From B4-G1 sp964393895 (lineage in GTDB: Bacteria > Chloroflexota > Anaerolineae > B4-G1), in NCBI GenBank assembly GCA_964393895.1, contig CAYMWP010000032.1, positions 1-35,357 on the forward strand: a DNA stretch of 35,357 nt, written 5' to 3'. The position numbers were made by a program, and so were the translations under genes. This document shows, in pieces, positions 15,888 through 23,708 of the stretch. The first letter of the stretch is position 1. Every line of letters begins with the position of its first letter. Below the pieces are notes generated by a model, which was given only the letters and a program-made list of their open reading frames with translations, had not been told where the DNA came from and made no database searches.

Positions 15888-16751
15888 ATGAGCATACCCT
15901 ACTATCCAGGCTGTACCCTTTCTACCAAGGCCAAGAACTATGACCGTTCCGGGCGGGCAGTGGCCGAGTCGCTGGGGATGGAGCTGGAGGAGCTGCCCGA
16001 GTGGCAGTGTTGCGGGGCCACCTTCCCCCTGGTGCTGGATGATTCGCTGGCCCTGGTCGCCCCGACGCGCATACTCTACCAGGCCCAACAGGCCGGCGAG
16101 CGGGTGACGGCGCTGTGCGCTATCTGCTTCCACGTCTTGCGCCGCTCTCAGGCACTGCTGAAGCGCGACCCAGAAATGCTCGAGCGCATCAACTGGTTCA
16201 CCGAGCAGGAGTACGGGGGAGAAGTGCGCGTCGCACACTTTTTGGAGATACTGCGCGACGACCTGGGCTGGGAGGCGCTGGCTGAAAAGATAGTGCGCCC
16301 CCTGACCGGCTTGCGGGTCGCTCCCTACTATGGCTGCCTGCTCCTGCGCCCCTACGAAGAGATCAGCCTGGACGACCCCGAAAACCCGGCCATCCTGCAC
16401 GACCTGGCGCGGGCGCTGGGGGCCGAGCCGGTGGATTTTCCCTATAACGTCGAGTGCTGCGGTTCCTATCTGACGGTCAAAGAACCCCAGGTCTCTGAGA
16501 CGCTCTCCCAGGACATTGTCGCCTCGGCGCGAGAGCACGGGGCCGACGTCATTATCACCGCCTGCCCGCTGTGCCAGTTCAACCTGGACTATCCCCAGCG
16601 GGAGACGGAGGCTGGCCGAGCCGGCAACGAGATACCGATCCTTTACTTCACTCAGTTGATGGCTGTCGCGCTGGGTCTGCCGGAGGAGACGTGGGGTCTC
16701 GAAGACCACTACGTGAGGCTGGACTTGAATCTCGAGGGTGAGGCGTCGTGA
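15888..16751 (+). CDS. hdrB: HdrB-like CCG-domain subunit, module 1
   Basis: This 287-residue protein has two cysteine-rich CCG domains. The first is Cys9-x31-Cys41-Cys42-x34-Cys77-x2-Cys80, the exact spacing that binds a non-cubane [4Fe-4S] cluster in HdrB. The second has YYGC, ECCGSYL and CPLC. A substrate-reducing role is therefore possible. The start is ATG 15888 behind GAGAGG; a TTG three bases earlier is also in frame. The stop TGA overlaps the ATG of the next gene. Family is clear; the substrate is not. Confidence 0.92.
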   Translation: MSIPYYPGCTLSTKAKNYDRSGRAVAESLGMELEELPEWQCCGATFPLVLDDSLALVAPTRILYQAQQAGERVTALCAICFHVLRRSQALLKRDPEMLERINWFTEQEYGGEVRVAHFLEILRDDLGWEALAEKIVRPLTGLRVAPYYGCLLLRPYEEISLDDPENPAILHDLARALGAEPVDFPYNVECCGSYLTVKEPQVSETLSQDIVASAREHGADVIITACPLCQFNLDYPQRETEAGRAGNEIPILYFTQLMAVALGLPEETWGLEDHYVRLDLNLEGEAS

Positions 16752-18046
16752 TGGAACGAGCGTTAGTGATCGGCGCTGGGATTAGCGGCATGCAGGCCGC
16801 GTTGGATATCGCTAACAGCGGCTATGAGGTTCTCCTGGTCGAGAAGGGGCCGACTATTGGCGGGCGTATGGCGCAGCTCTCGGAGACCTTTCCCACACTG
16901 GACTGTTCTTCGTGCATCCTGACCCCCCGTATGGTCGAGGTTGGGCAACATTCCAACATCCGTCTGCTTACGCTCAGTGAGGTCACGGCCGTCGAGGGAG
17001 AGGCGGGCAACTTTGGCGTGCAGATCCTCCGCCATCCCCGCTACGTTGACGAAGAGAAATGCGTGGCCTGCGGTGCTTGCGCCAAAATCTGCCCGGTTCA
17101 GGTGCCCAGTGAGTTCGAGCGCGGGTTGTCTCAACGCAGCGCGATCTATATGCCCTTTCCGCAAGCAGTGCCGGCGGTTTACCACCTCGATCGGGACGTT
17201 TGTCAGGACTGTGGGAAATGCGCGGAAAAGTGCCCGGCCCAGGCCATTGACTATGACATGCAGCCCCAGACCCTGGAGGTAGACGTGAGGGCCATCATCG
17301 TCGCCACGGGCTACGATCTCTACGACGGCGAAGCGGTGCGGGCCTACGGCTACGGCTCTTACCCCGACGTGCTGAACGGGTTAGAGTTCGAGCGGCTGCT
17401 CTCCGCCTCGGGCCCGACCGGCGGCGAGGTGTTGCGCCCTTCCGACGGCAAGGTGCCCAAGGAAATAGTCTTCATCCAGTGCGCCGGCTCCCGCAACCCG
17501 GAACACGGAATGCCCTACTGCTCCAAGATCTGCTGCATGTACACCGCCAAGCACGCTATCCTCTACAAGCACCGCGTCCACGATGGGCAGGCCTACTCGT
17601 TTTACATGGACGTGCGGGCCGGCGGCAAGGGGTACGAGGAATTTGTCACTCGCGCGATGGAAGAAGACCGCACGCTCTACATTCGCGGGCGCGTCTCCAA
17701 GGTCTTTCCGCAGAACGGCAAACTGGTGGTGTGGGGCGCGGACACGCTGACCGGGCAAAAGATCGAGATCGCCGCCGACATGGTGATCGTGGCGACCGCG
17801 ATCGTGCCTTCCGAAGGCGCGCGCCAGGTGGCCGAGATGCTGGGCATTGAGGTGGACGAATTTGGGTTCTACGTCCCGTCGAACGAGGAAATGACGCCGG
17901 TCGAGAGCGGCGTTCCCGGGATCTTTTTGTCCGGCGTGGGGTTGGGGCCGCGAGATATCCCAGAGACGGTGGCCCAGGCCTCCGGCGCGGCGGCCAAGGC
18001 GCTGGCGCTGCTCGAGGCGGCGAAGGAGAGAACTGCGCATGGCTAA
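16751..18046 (+). CDS. hdrA: HdrA-like flavoprotein, short form (FAD plus inserted ferredoxin), module 1
   Basis: This 431-residue protein carries the FAD-binding core of HdrA, the bifurcating subunit. It opens with VIGAGISGMQAALD, then Cys52/Cys55 in LDCSSCILTPRMVEVGQH, a segment that helps bind a cluster in HdrA. Two inserted [4Fe-4S] sites follow: Cys104/107/110/114 and Cys151/154/157/161. Later blocks are IVATGYD, FIQCAGSRN, YCSKICCMYTAK and GPRDIPETVAQASGAAAKA. The N-terminal domain and the C-terminal ferredoxin of full-length HdrA are absent; both are present in the second HdrA of this module (19218). The start is ATG 16751, overlapping the HdrB stop by one base. The two HdrA proteins may form one functional unit. 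Confidence 0.92.
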   Translation: MERALVIGAGISGMQAALDIANSGYEVLLVEKGPTIGGRMAQLSETFPTLDCSSCILTPRMVEVGQHSNIRLLTLSEVTAVEGEAGNFGVQILRHPRYVDEEKCVACGACAKICPVQVPSEFERGLSQRSAIYMPFPQAVPAVYHLDRDVCQDCGKCAEKCPAQAIDYDMQPQTLEVDVRAIIVATGYDLYDGEAVRAYGYGSYPDVLNGLEFERLLSASGPTGGEVLRPSDGKVPKEIVFIQCAGSRNPEHGMPYCSKICCMYTAKHAILYKHRVHDGQAYSFYMDVRAGGKGYEEFVTRAMEEDRTLYIRGRVSKVFPQNGKLVVWGADTLTGQKIEIAADMVIVATAIVPSEGARQVAEMLGIEVDEFGFYVPSNEEMTPVESGVPGIFLSGVGLGPRDIPETVAQASGAAAKALALLEAAKERTAHG

Positions 18047-19217
18047 TGACGAGTTGAGAAGGAAATTCAAACTCTTCATCCCCGGCCCGTGCGAGGTTGA
18101 CGAAAAAGTGCTGCTGGCGATGGCCCGGCCTACCCCCAAGCACTATGGCCCCGAATGGCTCGAGGTGCACCACGAGACACTGGGTATGCTCAAGCAGGTG
18201 TTCCAGACCCAGAATGACCTCTTCATGGTGCCTGGGGCGGGGTCGGCAGTGTTGGATATGGCGCTCGGCAGCTTGCTGGCGCCCGGCGACACAGTGATCA
18301 TCGGCGACAACGGCTTCTTCGGAGAGCGCATGGGGACGATAGCCTCTACCTGTGGTCTGCGAACCGCCTTCTTCACCGCGCCCCTGGGCCAGCCCCTGGA
18401 CCCCGCCGACCTGCGGAAAATCCTGGCCCAGGAGCCGCAAGCCCGGGCGGTGGCGGTGGTTCATCACGAGACTTCTACCACCGTGCTCAATCCGCTGCGT
18501 GAATTGGCGGAAGCGACCCACAAAGCCGGGCTGCCCATCATCGTGGACGGTATCGCCTCCCTGGGCGGGGTCAACCTGCCGGTGGACGAGTGGAACATTG
18601 ACGTCTGCGTGACGGTGGCAAACAAGTGCCTGGAGTGCCCGCCGGGGCTGGCCTTCGTCTCTGTCGGCCCCACGGCGTGGGAGTGGGTGGACCAGAACGA
18701 GAGCCGGGCCCACGGATGGTATCTTAACCTGCGGACGTGGCGCGAGTACGCCATCAAATGGGGAAGCTGGCACCCCACTCCGGTCACTATGCCCACCAAC
18801 AACATCCTGGCACTGCGGGAGAGCCTGCGGATGATTCTGGACGAGGGATTGGAAGCCCACTTTGCCCGCTACCTTCGCGCGGCCCAGGCGGTTCGGCAAG
18901 GGCTGGCAGCAATCGGTTTCGACATGCTGGTCAAGGAGCATTTCGCTTCCCCTATCGCCACAGCGGTGATGGCCCGGCCAGAGTTTGAGGTAAGCGAGCT
19001 GATCGAGTATCTGGCCCATGCCCACTCCATCTACGTTTCGGGTGGGGTCGGGCCGCTGCGGGGTAAAATTTTCCGAGTGGGCCACATGGGCAGGGCGGTC
19101 ACCATACCTTACCTGATGGAATTCCTCTTTGCCGTGGAAACGTTCCTGCGCCAGAAGGGACTTGCGTGCCCCGCGGGAGCCAGCCTGGCGGGCCTTGCGG
19201 CGCAGATGGGGGAATAG
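18039..19217 (+). CDS. Class V aminotransferase (alanine/serine-glyoxylate type)
   Basis: This is a PLP enzyme of 392 residues. It starts FKLFIPGPCEV, a typical opening of alanine-glyoxylate/serine-pyruvate aminotransferases. It has PGAGSAVLDMAL, the Asp block IIVDGIASLGG, and the PLP-binding Lys196 in ANKCLECPPGLAFVSV. The C-terminus has GGVGPLRGKIFRVGHMG. The family uses glyoxylate or pyruvate as amino acceptor; the real donor here is unknown. It overlaps the short HdrA by 8 bases and abuts the long HdrA with no gap, so it is embedded in the Hdr operon. A link to glycine/serine metabolism that exchanges C1 units with THF is possible but inferred. Confidence 0.9.
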   Translation: MANDELRRKFKLFIPGPCEVDEKVLLAMARPTPKHYGPEWLEVHHETLGMLKQVFQTQNDLFMVPGAGSAVLDMALGSLLAPGDTVIIGDNGFFGERMGTIASTCGLRTAFFTAPLGQPLDPADLRKILAQEPQARAVAVVHHETSTTVLNPLRELAEATHKAGLPIIVDGIASLGGVNLPVDEWNIDVCVTVANKCLECPPGLAFVSVGPTAWEWVDQNESRAHGWYLNLRTWREYAIKWGSWHPTPVTMPTNNILALRESLRMILDEGLEAHFARYLRAAQAVRQGLAAIGFDMLVKEHFASPIATAVMARPEFEVSELIEYLAHAHSIYVSGGVGPLRGKIFRVGHMGRAVTIPYLMEFLFAVETFLRQKGLACPAGASLAGLAAQMGE

Positions 19218-20924
19218 ATGAGCCGGATAGGAGTATTCGTCTGTCACTGTGGGATCAATATAGCCGGCACGGTGGACGTCAAGCAGGTAGCCAAAGAGAT
19301 CCGCCAGCACCCGGACGTAGTCTACACCAAGGATTACAGGTACATGTGCTCCGAGCCTGGGCAGCGGTTGCTCAGGGAGGCCATCGAAAAGCGCAACTTG
19401 GATGGCGTGGTGGTCGCGTGCTGTTCCCCCGCCATGCACGAAAAGACCTTCCGTAGAGCTTCTGCCTCGGTGGGGATGAATCCCTACCGCTGCGAGATCG
19501 CCAACATCCGAGAACAATGCTCCTGGGTGCACGAGAAGGAGCCGGAGCGGGCCACAGAGAAAGCCTCCGAAATTGTGCACACTCTCGTGGAACGAGTCAC
19601 GCGAGACGTCGAATTGGAACCGTTCAGCTTGTCGCTGACCAAGCGGGCGCTCGTCATCGGTGGAGGCCCGGCCGGGATGCAGACCGCGCTCGACATTGCC
19701 GACGCCGGCTACCCGGTCGTGCTGGTCGAGCGGGAGGATCACCTGGGCGGCAAGATGGCCCAACTCAGCGGCACCTATCTCAACTTTGATGCCGCGCCCG
19801 ACCTCTTGCAACGCCGCGTCGAGCACGTTCTCGCCCATCCCAACATCGAGGTGTTGACTGGCGCGGAGGTGGTGAGAGTCGAGGGGTACGTGGGTAATTT
19901 CGAGGTGGAGGTTCAGGATTCGGGGTTTGCAGATTCGGAACCCAGGACATTTGACTTGGGCGCTATCGTGGTCGCCACCGGCTGGGCCCCCTACCCGCAG
20001 GAGCGTCTGCCCGAGTACGGCGGTGGAAGGATAGCGGACGTGGTGGACGGCCTGACGTTCGAAAAGATGTTGCAGAGCGGCGCACCGCCTCGCCGCCCTT
20101 CCGATGGGCGCGTGCCGCGCGAAGTGGTGTTCGTCCAGTGCGCCGGCTCCCGCGACCCGGAACGAGGAGTGCCCTATTGCTCCAAGGTCTGCTGTATGTA
20201 CGTCGCCAAGCAAGCGACGCTGTTCAAGGAGCGCGTGCCGGAGGGGCAGGCTTACGTTTTCTACATTGACATTCGCTCGGCCGGCAAGGGATACGACGAA
20301 TTCGTCCAGCGGGCGATGGAGGAACAAGACGTTCTCTACCTGCGGGGCAAAGTGAGCAAGATATTCCAGGACGAGGACAAAGTGCTCGTGTGGGGTGCCG
20401 ACACGCTGAGCGGCCAATCGGTAGAAGTGGCCGCCGACCTGGTCGTGCTGGCGACGCCCATGGCGCCAGACCCCGCTGCGCCCAAGCTGGCCCAAACGCT
20501 GCGGGTTGGTATAGACCAGAATAACTTTTTCAACGAGGCGCACCCCAAGCTGCGCCCGGTCGAAAGCCTGACGGCGGGCGTTTTCCTGGCTGGGGCGGCC
20601 CAGGGGCCAAAGGACATCCCAGAGACGGTGTCGCAGGCTTCGGGCGCGGCGGCCAAAGTGCTACAACTGTTCTCCCACGATGAGATGACCCAGGAGCCGA
20701 CCGTGGCTTACGTCATTGAGGAGGTGTGCTCCGGTTGCGGAGTGTGCATAGACGCCTGCCCCTACGGGGCGCGGGTGGTTGATACGCTGCGGGGCGTCGC
20801 CACGGTCAACGCGGCGCTGTGTCAGAACTGCGGGGCCTGCGTGGTGGCCTGTCCCAACAAAGCCAGCCAGATCTATAACTGGAGGCCGGAGCAGATCCTG
20901 GCGATGGCGGACGTTCTAGCGTAA
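19218..20924 (+). CDS. hdrA: HdrA-like flavoprotein, long form (N-domain and C-terminal ferredoxin), module 1
   Basis: This 568-residue protein has the HdrA N-terminal domain (Cys9 and Cys11 in VCHCGIN, YMCSEPGQ, ACCSPAMHEKTF, REQCSWVH), an FAD core starting VIGGGPAGMQTALD near residue 145, and two C-terminal [4Fe-4S] sites starting at Cys504 (CSGCGVCIDACP) and Cys535 (CQNCGACVVACP). The inserted ferredoxin and the CSSC segment seen in the short HdrA are missing. The protein thus complements the short form. The start ATG directly follows the aminotransferase stop. The last 70 coding bases before the terminal codons are duplicated downstream (21394-21611), so the present C-terminus ADVLA may not be the ancestral one. 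Confidence 0.92.
   Translation: MSRIGVFVCHCGINIAGTVDVKQVAKEIRQHPDVVYTKDYRYMCSEPGQRLLREAIEKRNLDGVVVACCSPAMHEKTFRRASASVGMNPYRCEIANIREQCSWVHEKEPERATEKASEIVHTLVERVTRDVELEPFSLSLTKRALVIGGGPAGMQTALDIADAGYPVVLVEREDHLGGKMAQLSGTYLNFDAAPDLLQRRVEHVLAHPNIEVLTGAEVVRVEGYVGNFEVEVQDSGFADSEPRTFDLGAIVVATGWAPYPQERLPEYGGGRIADVVDGLTFEKMLQSGAPPRRPSDGRVPREVVFVQCAGSRDPERGVPYCSKVCCMYVAKQATLFKERVPEGQAYVFYIDIRSAGKGYDEFVQRAMEEQDVLYLRGKVSKIFQDEDKVLVWGADTLSGQSVEVAADLVVLATPMAPDPAAPKLAQTLRVGIDQNNFFNEAHPKLRPVESLTAGVFLAGAAQGPKDIPETVSQASGAAAKVLQLFSHDEMTQEPTVAYVIEEVCSGCGVCIDACPYGARVVDTLRGVATVNAALCQNCGACVVACPNKASQIYNWRPEQILAMADVLA
20845..20914 (+). repeat. 70-bp direct repeat, proximal copy (end of hdrA)
   Basis: These 70 bases are identical to 21394-21422 joined to 21571-21611. 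The two copies flank 479 bases that hold a broken DUF3800 gene. The repeat includes the 3' end of the hdrA coding region, as att-site duplications or insertion-linked duplications often do. Confidence 0.85.
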
Positions 20925-21271
20925 ATGCCCTACCATTTTTGTGACGAGGCTGGTGATACAGGGATCAAATTTGCTCGGGGGTCGTCGCGGTATTTCGTTG
21001 TCGTTCTCTTACAAGTGGATGATCCATCTCCTATACGTTCGAGTCAGTGCGATTACAGCGCGGAATACGCATTCACCTCTCTGGACTGGCGAGGCAAAGA
21101 GATGGCCGGTCTTTCAAAATAGTGCTTCGGGATTCCAGAACAGAGCCGGTGTTGCAATGCGCCGACATGATCTGCGGATCAATTTATCGCCGGTTTGCCA
21201 GGGATGATGCTACATTCTACAACACGATCCAAGAGCTGATCGTGAGTTTGAAAAGAAAACTGCACACCTAG
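20925..21271 (+). pseudogene. Broken DUF3800-family gene
   Basis: The N-terminal piece starts at ATG 20925, right after the hdrA stop, and reads FCDEAGDTG, SRYFVVVLL, the opening of DUF3800 proteins (xFxDESGDxG). This frame stops at 21122 after 65 residues. The C-terminal piece lies in a different frame that ends at 21271 and reads RDSRTEPVLQCADMICGSIYRR, matching the DUF3800 end block with its conserved QxADxxxG. Intact members are about 200-250 residues long; here only about 115 codons of space remain, so a middle part is deleted and the frame is shifted. DUF3800 genes are often linked to mobile elements. The remnant lies between the two 70-bp direct repeats. Confidence 0.7.
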
Positions 21272-21393
21272 CCTGCAAAGCAGACACGCGCGCCACTGGC
21301 GACTATTCGGTGTGCAGAAACCAAGTGGGTTTTTGCATTGATATTTTACTTGATTTTGTGATGTCTGTCAAGGATGATTATATTTTTGCGTAA

Positions 21394-21611
21394 TGGCCTG
21401 TCCCAACAAAGCCAGCCAGATCGTAACTACTCAGCCTGGCACGCGCTCAGACCTCCGAGGTCTTGCAAAACCCGTTCAGGCGTGAAATCCCGGCCTTTTT
21501 CGACGGTCGCAGTGGGCAGAATGCCTGTCGCAGACCTCGGAGGTCTTGACCTGAGTAGTAACGCCAGATCTATAACTGGAGGCCGGAGCAGATCCTGGCG
21601 ATGGCGGACGT
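21394..21611 (+). repeat. 70-bp direct repeat, distal copy, split by a 140-bp insertion
   Basis: Positions 21394-21422 equal 20845-20873 and positions 21571-21611 equal 20874-20914, base for base. In between are the inserted element and its second 8-bp target copy. After 21611 the frame would read on as VVGW and stop at TAG, an alternative C-terminus for the HdrA protein. The 21272-21393 stretch before this copy has no gene that I can see. Confidence 0.85.
21423..21562. mobile_element. 140-bp MITE-like element with 8-bp target duplication
   Basis: The element is flanked by direct GCCAGATC copies (21415-21422 and 21563-21570). Because the uninterrupted target is known from 20845-20914, the insertion is directly proven. 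The ends are inverted repeats, GTAACTACTCAG and CTGAGTAGTAAC (11 of 12 match). Just inside each end is the palindrome AGACCTCCGAGGTCT, in opposite orientations (21449-21463 and 21532-21546). It has no coding frame, so it would need a transposase supplied from elsewhere. Confidence 0.85.
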
Positions 21612-21655
21612 AGTAGGTTGGTAGAGGAGGACAATCAATTCGAGGAGGTGCGAAA

Positions 21656-22228
21656 ATGACAGATGTGTGGGAACAACTATCCCGTTACCGAAAAGTCAAA
21701 CCGCTGGCCAGCGGGTCGCGCGTGTTGCTGCGCCCATTGGCCAAGGAGGACAAACAAGGTTTGGTGGACCTCTTCGCCCGGGCTTCTCAACAGGATCTGG
21801 AGTATTTCCGCGACGATGCGGGCAATCCGGCCGTGGTGGGGAGTTGGGTGGACAATTTGGATCTGCAGCGCGTCTTCCCGCTGGTGGCCGTCGTGGACGA
21901 CAAAATAGTGGGCGACGCCACCCTTCACTTCCGCGAGCGGTATCACCGTCACCTGGCGTGGGTGCGCATCTTTCTCGACCGCGACTACCGCCGCCAGGGC
22001 ATCGGCACATTGATGCTGCGCAGCCTGATCGAGATCGCGCGCCGTTTGAACTTGCAGCAATTGTACACCGAAGTCGTGACCACCCAGGGACGGGTGATCA
22101 AGGCCTTCCAGGACATGGGCTTCCAACAGGAAGTGACACTGCGCGATTACTTTCTCACCAGCGATGGAGAATTACTGGATATGGAGATCCTGGCGCTGCG
22201 TCTGGTAGACCGTTCGGGAGAATTCTAA
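21656..22228 (+). CDS. GNAT-family N-acetyltransferase
   Basis: This 190-residue protein has a GNAT fold. The acetyl-CoA binding motif is RDYRRQGIGTLML (R-x-x-G-x-G type) near residues 109-121, preceded by the strand HLAWVRIFLD and an N-terminal SRVLLRPLAKED block. The final AFQDMGFQQE matches the usual motif B region. The substrate is not predictable. The start is ATG 21656 behind GAGGAGGTG. It lies directly after the duplicated hdrA tail and 26 bases before the second hdrC, so it may be transcribed with the Hdr genes or may have come with the rearrangement. Confidence 0.88.
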   Translation: MTDVWEQLSRYRKVKPLASGSRVLLRPLAKEDKQGLVDLFARASQQDLEYFRDDAGNPAVVGSWVDNLDLQRVFPLVAVVDDKIVGDATLHFRERYHRHLAWVRIFLDRDYRRQGIGTLMLRSLIEIARRLNLQQLYTEVVTTQGRVIKAFQDMGFQQEVTLRDYFLTSDGELLDMEILALRLVDRSGEF

Positions 22229-22254
22229 AGACCCGGTTTCTCCAGGAGGAAACG

Positions 22255-22836
22255 ATGACAATCTCTGTGAGCAAAACCGACCTCGCGTTCAGAGAAGCGG
22301 TACGGGAGCGCAGCGGTGAGGACATTCACGCTTGCTTCTACTGCCAAAAGTGCACCATCGGCTGCCCGACGGCTTATGTGATGGACTACCAGCCGGCCCA
22401 GTTGCTCCGGCTCATTCAACTGGGGCAGAAGGAAAAGGTGCTCGGCAGTTCGGCCATCTGGATGTGTGTGTCCTGCGAGACGTGCGGCACGCGCTGCCCC
22501 AACCACATCCGGCTGTCGCCGGTGATGGATGCGCTGCGGCACATGGCGGTAGAGGGAGGGTACGCGCCGCAGCCTTCGGTCTATGCGCTGCACCAATCCT
22601 TCCTCGATAGCATCAAGCTGTGGGGACGGGTGCACGAGCTAAGCCTGATCATGGAACACAAAGTCCGCTGTCTGCTGGCACAGCCTCCACTCTTCTTCCA
22701 GGGCCTGGTATCCGACATGCTGATGGGCGGCGACCTCATCTTGAAGGGCAAGATCGCTTTCCTGCCCGACCGGGTCAAGGGGCTGGCAGAGATCAAAAAG
22801 CTGTACGCAGAGTCCCAGCCGGAGGTGGAGCGGTGA
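22255..22836 (+). CDS. hdrC: HdrC-like iron-sulfur subunit, module 2
   Basis: This 193-residue HdrC homologue has two [4Fe-4S] motifs: Cys27/30/33/37 (CFYCQKCTIGCP) and Cys71/74/77/81 (CVSCETCGTRCP). It is about 60 residues longer than the module 1 copy; the extra C-terminal part (residues about 105-193) is helical in character with no further cysteine motif. The start is ATG 22255 after AGGAGG; an in-frame extension back to 21667 only shadows the GNAT gene. The stop overlaps the HdrB start (GTGA), which shows translational coupling. Confidence 0.9.
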   Translation: MTISVSKTDLAFREAVRERSGEDIHACFYCQKCTIGCPTAYVMDYQPAQLLRLIQLGQKEKVLGSSAIWMCVSCETCGTRCPNHIRLSPVMDALRHMAVEGGYAPQPSVYALHQSFLDSIKLWGRVHELSLIMEHKVRCLLAQPPLFFQGLVSDMLMGGDLILKGKIAFLPDRVKGLAEIKKLYAESQPEVER

Positions 22837-23684
22837 AATACTCATACTATCCCGGATGCACGGCCGAGACCACCTCGGTCGAATTTGGCCTCTCCACCGA
22901 AGCGGTGTGCGAGGCTCTGGATGTCGAGCTGCTGGAGCTGAAGGATTGGAGCTGCTGCGGGGCCTCGTCTGCCCACAGCCTCAACCACGAACTGGCGCGG
23001 GCGCTGCCGGGTCGCAACGTGGCGCTGGCCCAGGAGGCGGGGTTGGATACCGTCATTCCCTGCCCGGCCTGCTACCAGAACAGCATGTCGGCCGACCGGG
23101 CCTTTCGCCGGGATGAGGATTGGCGGCGCAAGATGGAGTCGCTGCTGGATTTCGAGTACACGGGCCAGGGGCGGCCGCGTCACCTGCTGGACGTGTTGAG
23201 CCACGACCTGGATCTGGAGGCGGTCAGGAAAAAAGTGGTCAAGCCATTGACAGGGCTAAAGGTGGCCTCTTACTATGGCTGCGTGCTGGTGCGCCCTCCC
23301 GAGGTGACCGGCTGGGACGACCCGGAACATCCGATGACAATGGATCGGCTGATGGAAGCGGTGGGAGCGGAGCCAGTTGACTGGTCATACAAGGTGGATT
23401 GCTGCGGGGCCAGCATGACGCTCTCTATCAGCGACGTGGTGGTGAATCTTTCGACCAGGATCGTCGCAGGGGCCGTCGAGGCCGGAGCCGACTGTATCGC
23501 TTCCGCCTGCGGCATCTGCCAGATCAATCTGGACACGCGCCAGGCGGCTCAGCGAAAAGCGCCGGTCTTTTATTTTACCGAGTTGATGGCGCTGGCCTTT
23601 GGCCTGGACGGTGTGGGAAAGTGGCTGGGCAAGCATAGCGTGGATCCCCGTCCGCTGTTGCGAGAGCGGGGTCTCCTCACGTGA
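22833..23684 (+). CDS. hdrB: HdrB-like CCG-domain subunit, module 2
   Basis: This 283-residue paralogue of the module 1 HdrB opens with the same YYPGC block. The first CCG domain has Cys9, Cys41-Cys42, Cys77 and Cys80, identical in spacing to module 1. The second has SYYGC, VDCCGASMT and CGIC. A non-cubane cluster is therefore expected. The start is GTG 22833 with GGAGGTGGAG upstream, overlapping the HdrC stop by 4 bases. The 3' end runs into an ACGTGA-type dispersed repeat. Confidence 0.91.
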   Translation: MKYSYYPGCTAETTSVEFGLSTEAVCEALDVELLELKDWSCCGASSAHSLNHELARALPGRNVALAQEAGLDTVIPCPACYQNSMSADRAFRRDEDWRRKMESLLDFEYTGQGRPRHLLDVLSHDLDLEAVRKKVVKPLTGLKVASYYGCVLVRPPEVTGWDDPEHPMTMDRLMEAVGAEPVDWSYKVDCCGASMTLSISDVVVNLSTRIVAGAVEAGADCIASACGICQINLDTRQAAQRKAPVFYFTELMALAFGLDGVGKWLGKHSVDPRPLLRERGLLT

Positions 23685-23699
23685 GGCGCAAAACGTAAG
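23679..23699. repeat. Degenerate third copy of the ACGTGA repeat
   Basis: ACGTGAGGCGCAAAACGTAAG resembles the 21-bp unit at 1102-1122 and 7942-7962 (most bases match). As at 7942, it provides the stop codon of the upstream gene (TGA at 23682-23684). No hairpin follows here. Confidence 0.45.
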
Positions 23700-23708
23700 A
23701 GGGGTAAT

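Noticed and set aside
17646..20543. 965-codon open frame on the minus strand
   Set aside because: It is antisense to three well-identified genes and shows arginine/histidine/glycine-rich shadow composition without motifs.
20925..21122. Intact small gene after hdrA
   Set aside because: Only the first part matches DUF3800; the C-terminal block is in another frame, so this is a pseudogene remnant.
21423..21562. CRISPR repeat pair (two AGACCTC palindromes)
   Set aside because: There are only two copies in opposite orientation inside one short element with a target duplication; no array or cas gene is present.
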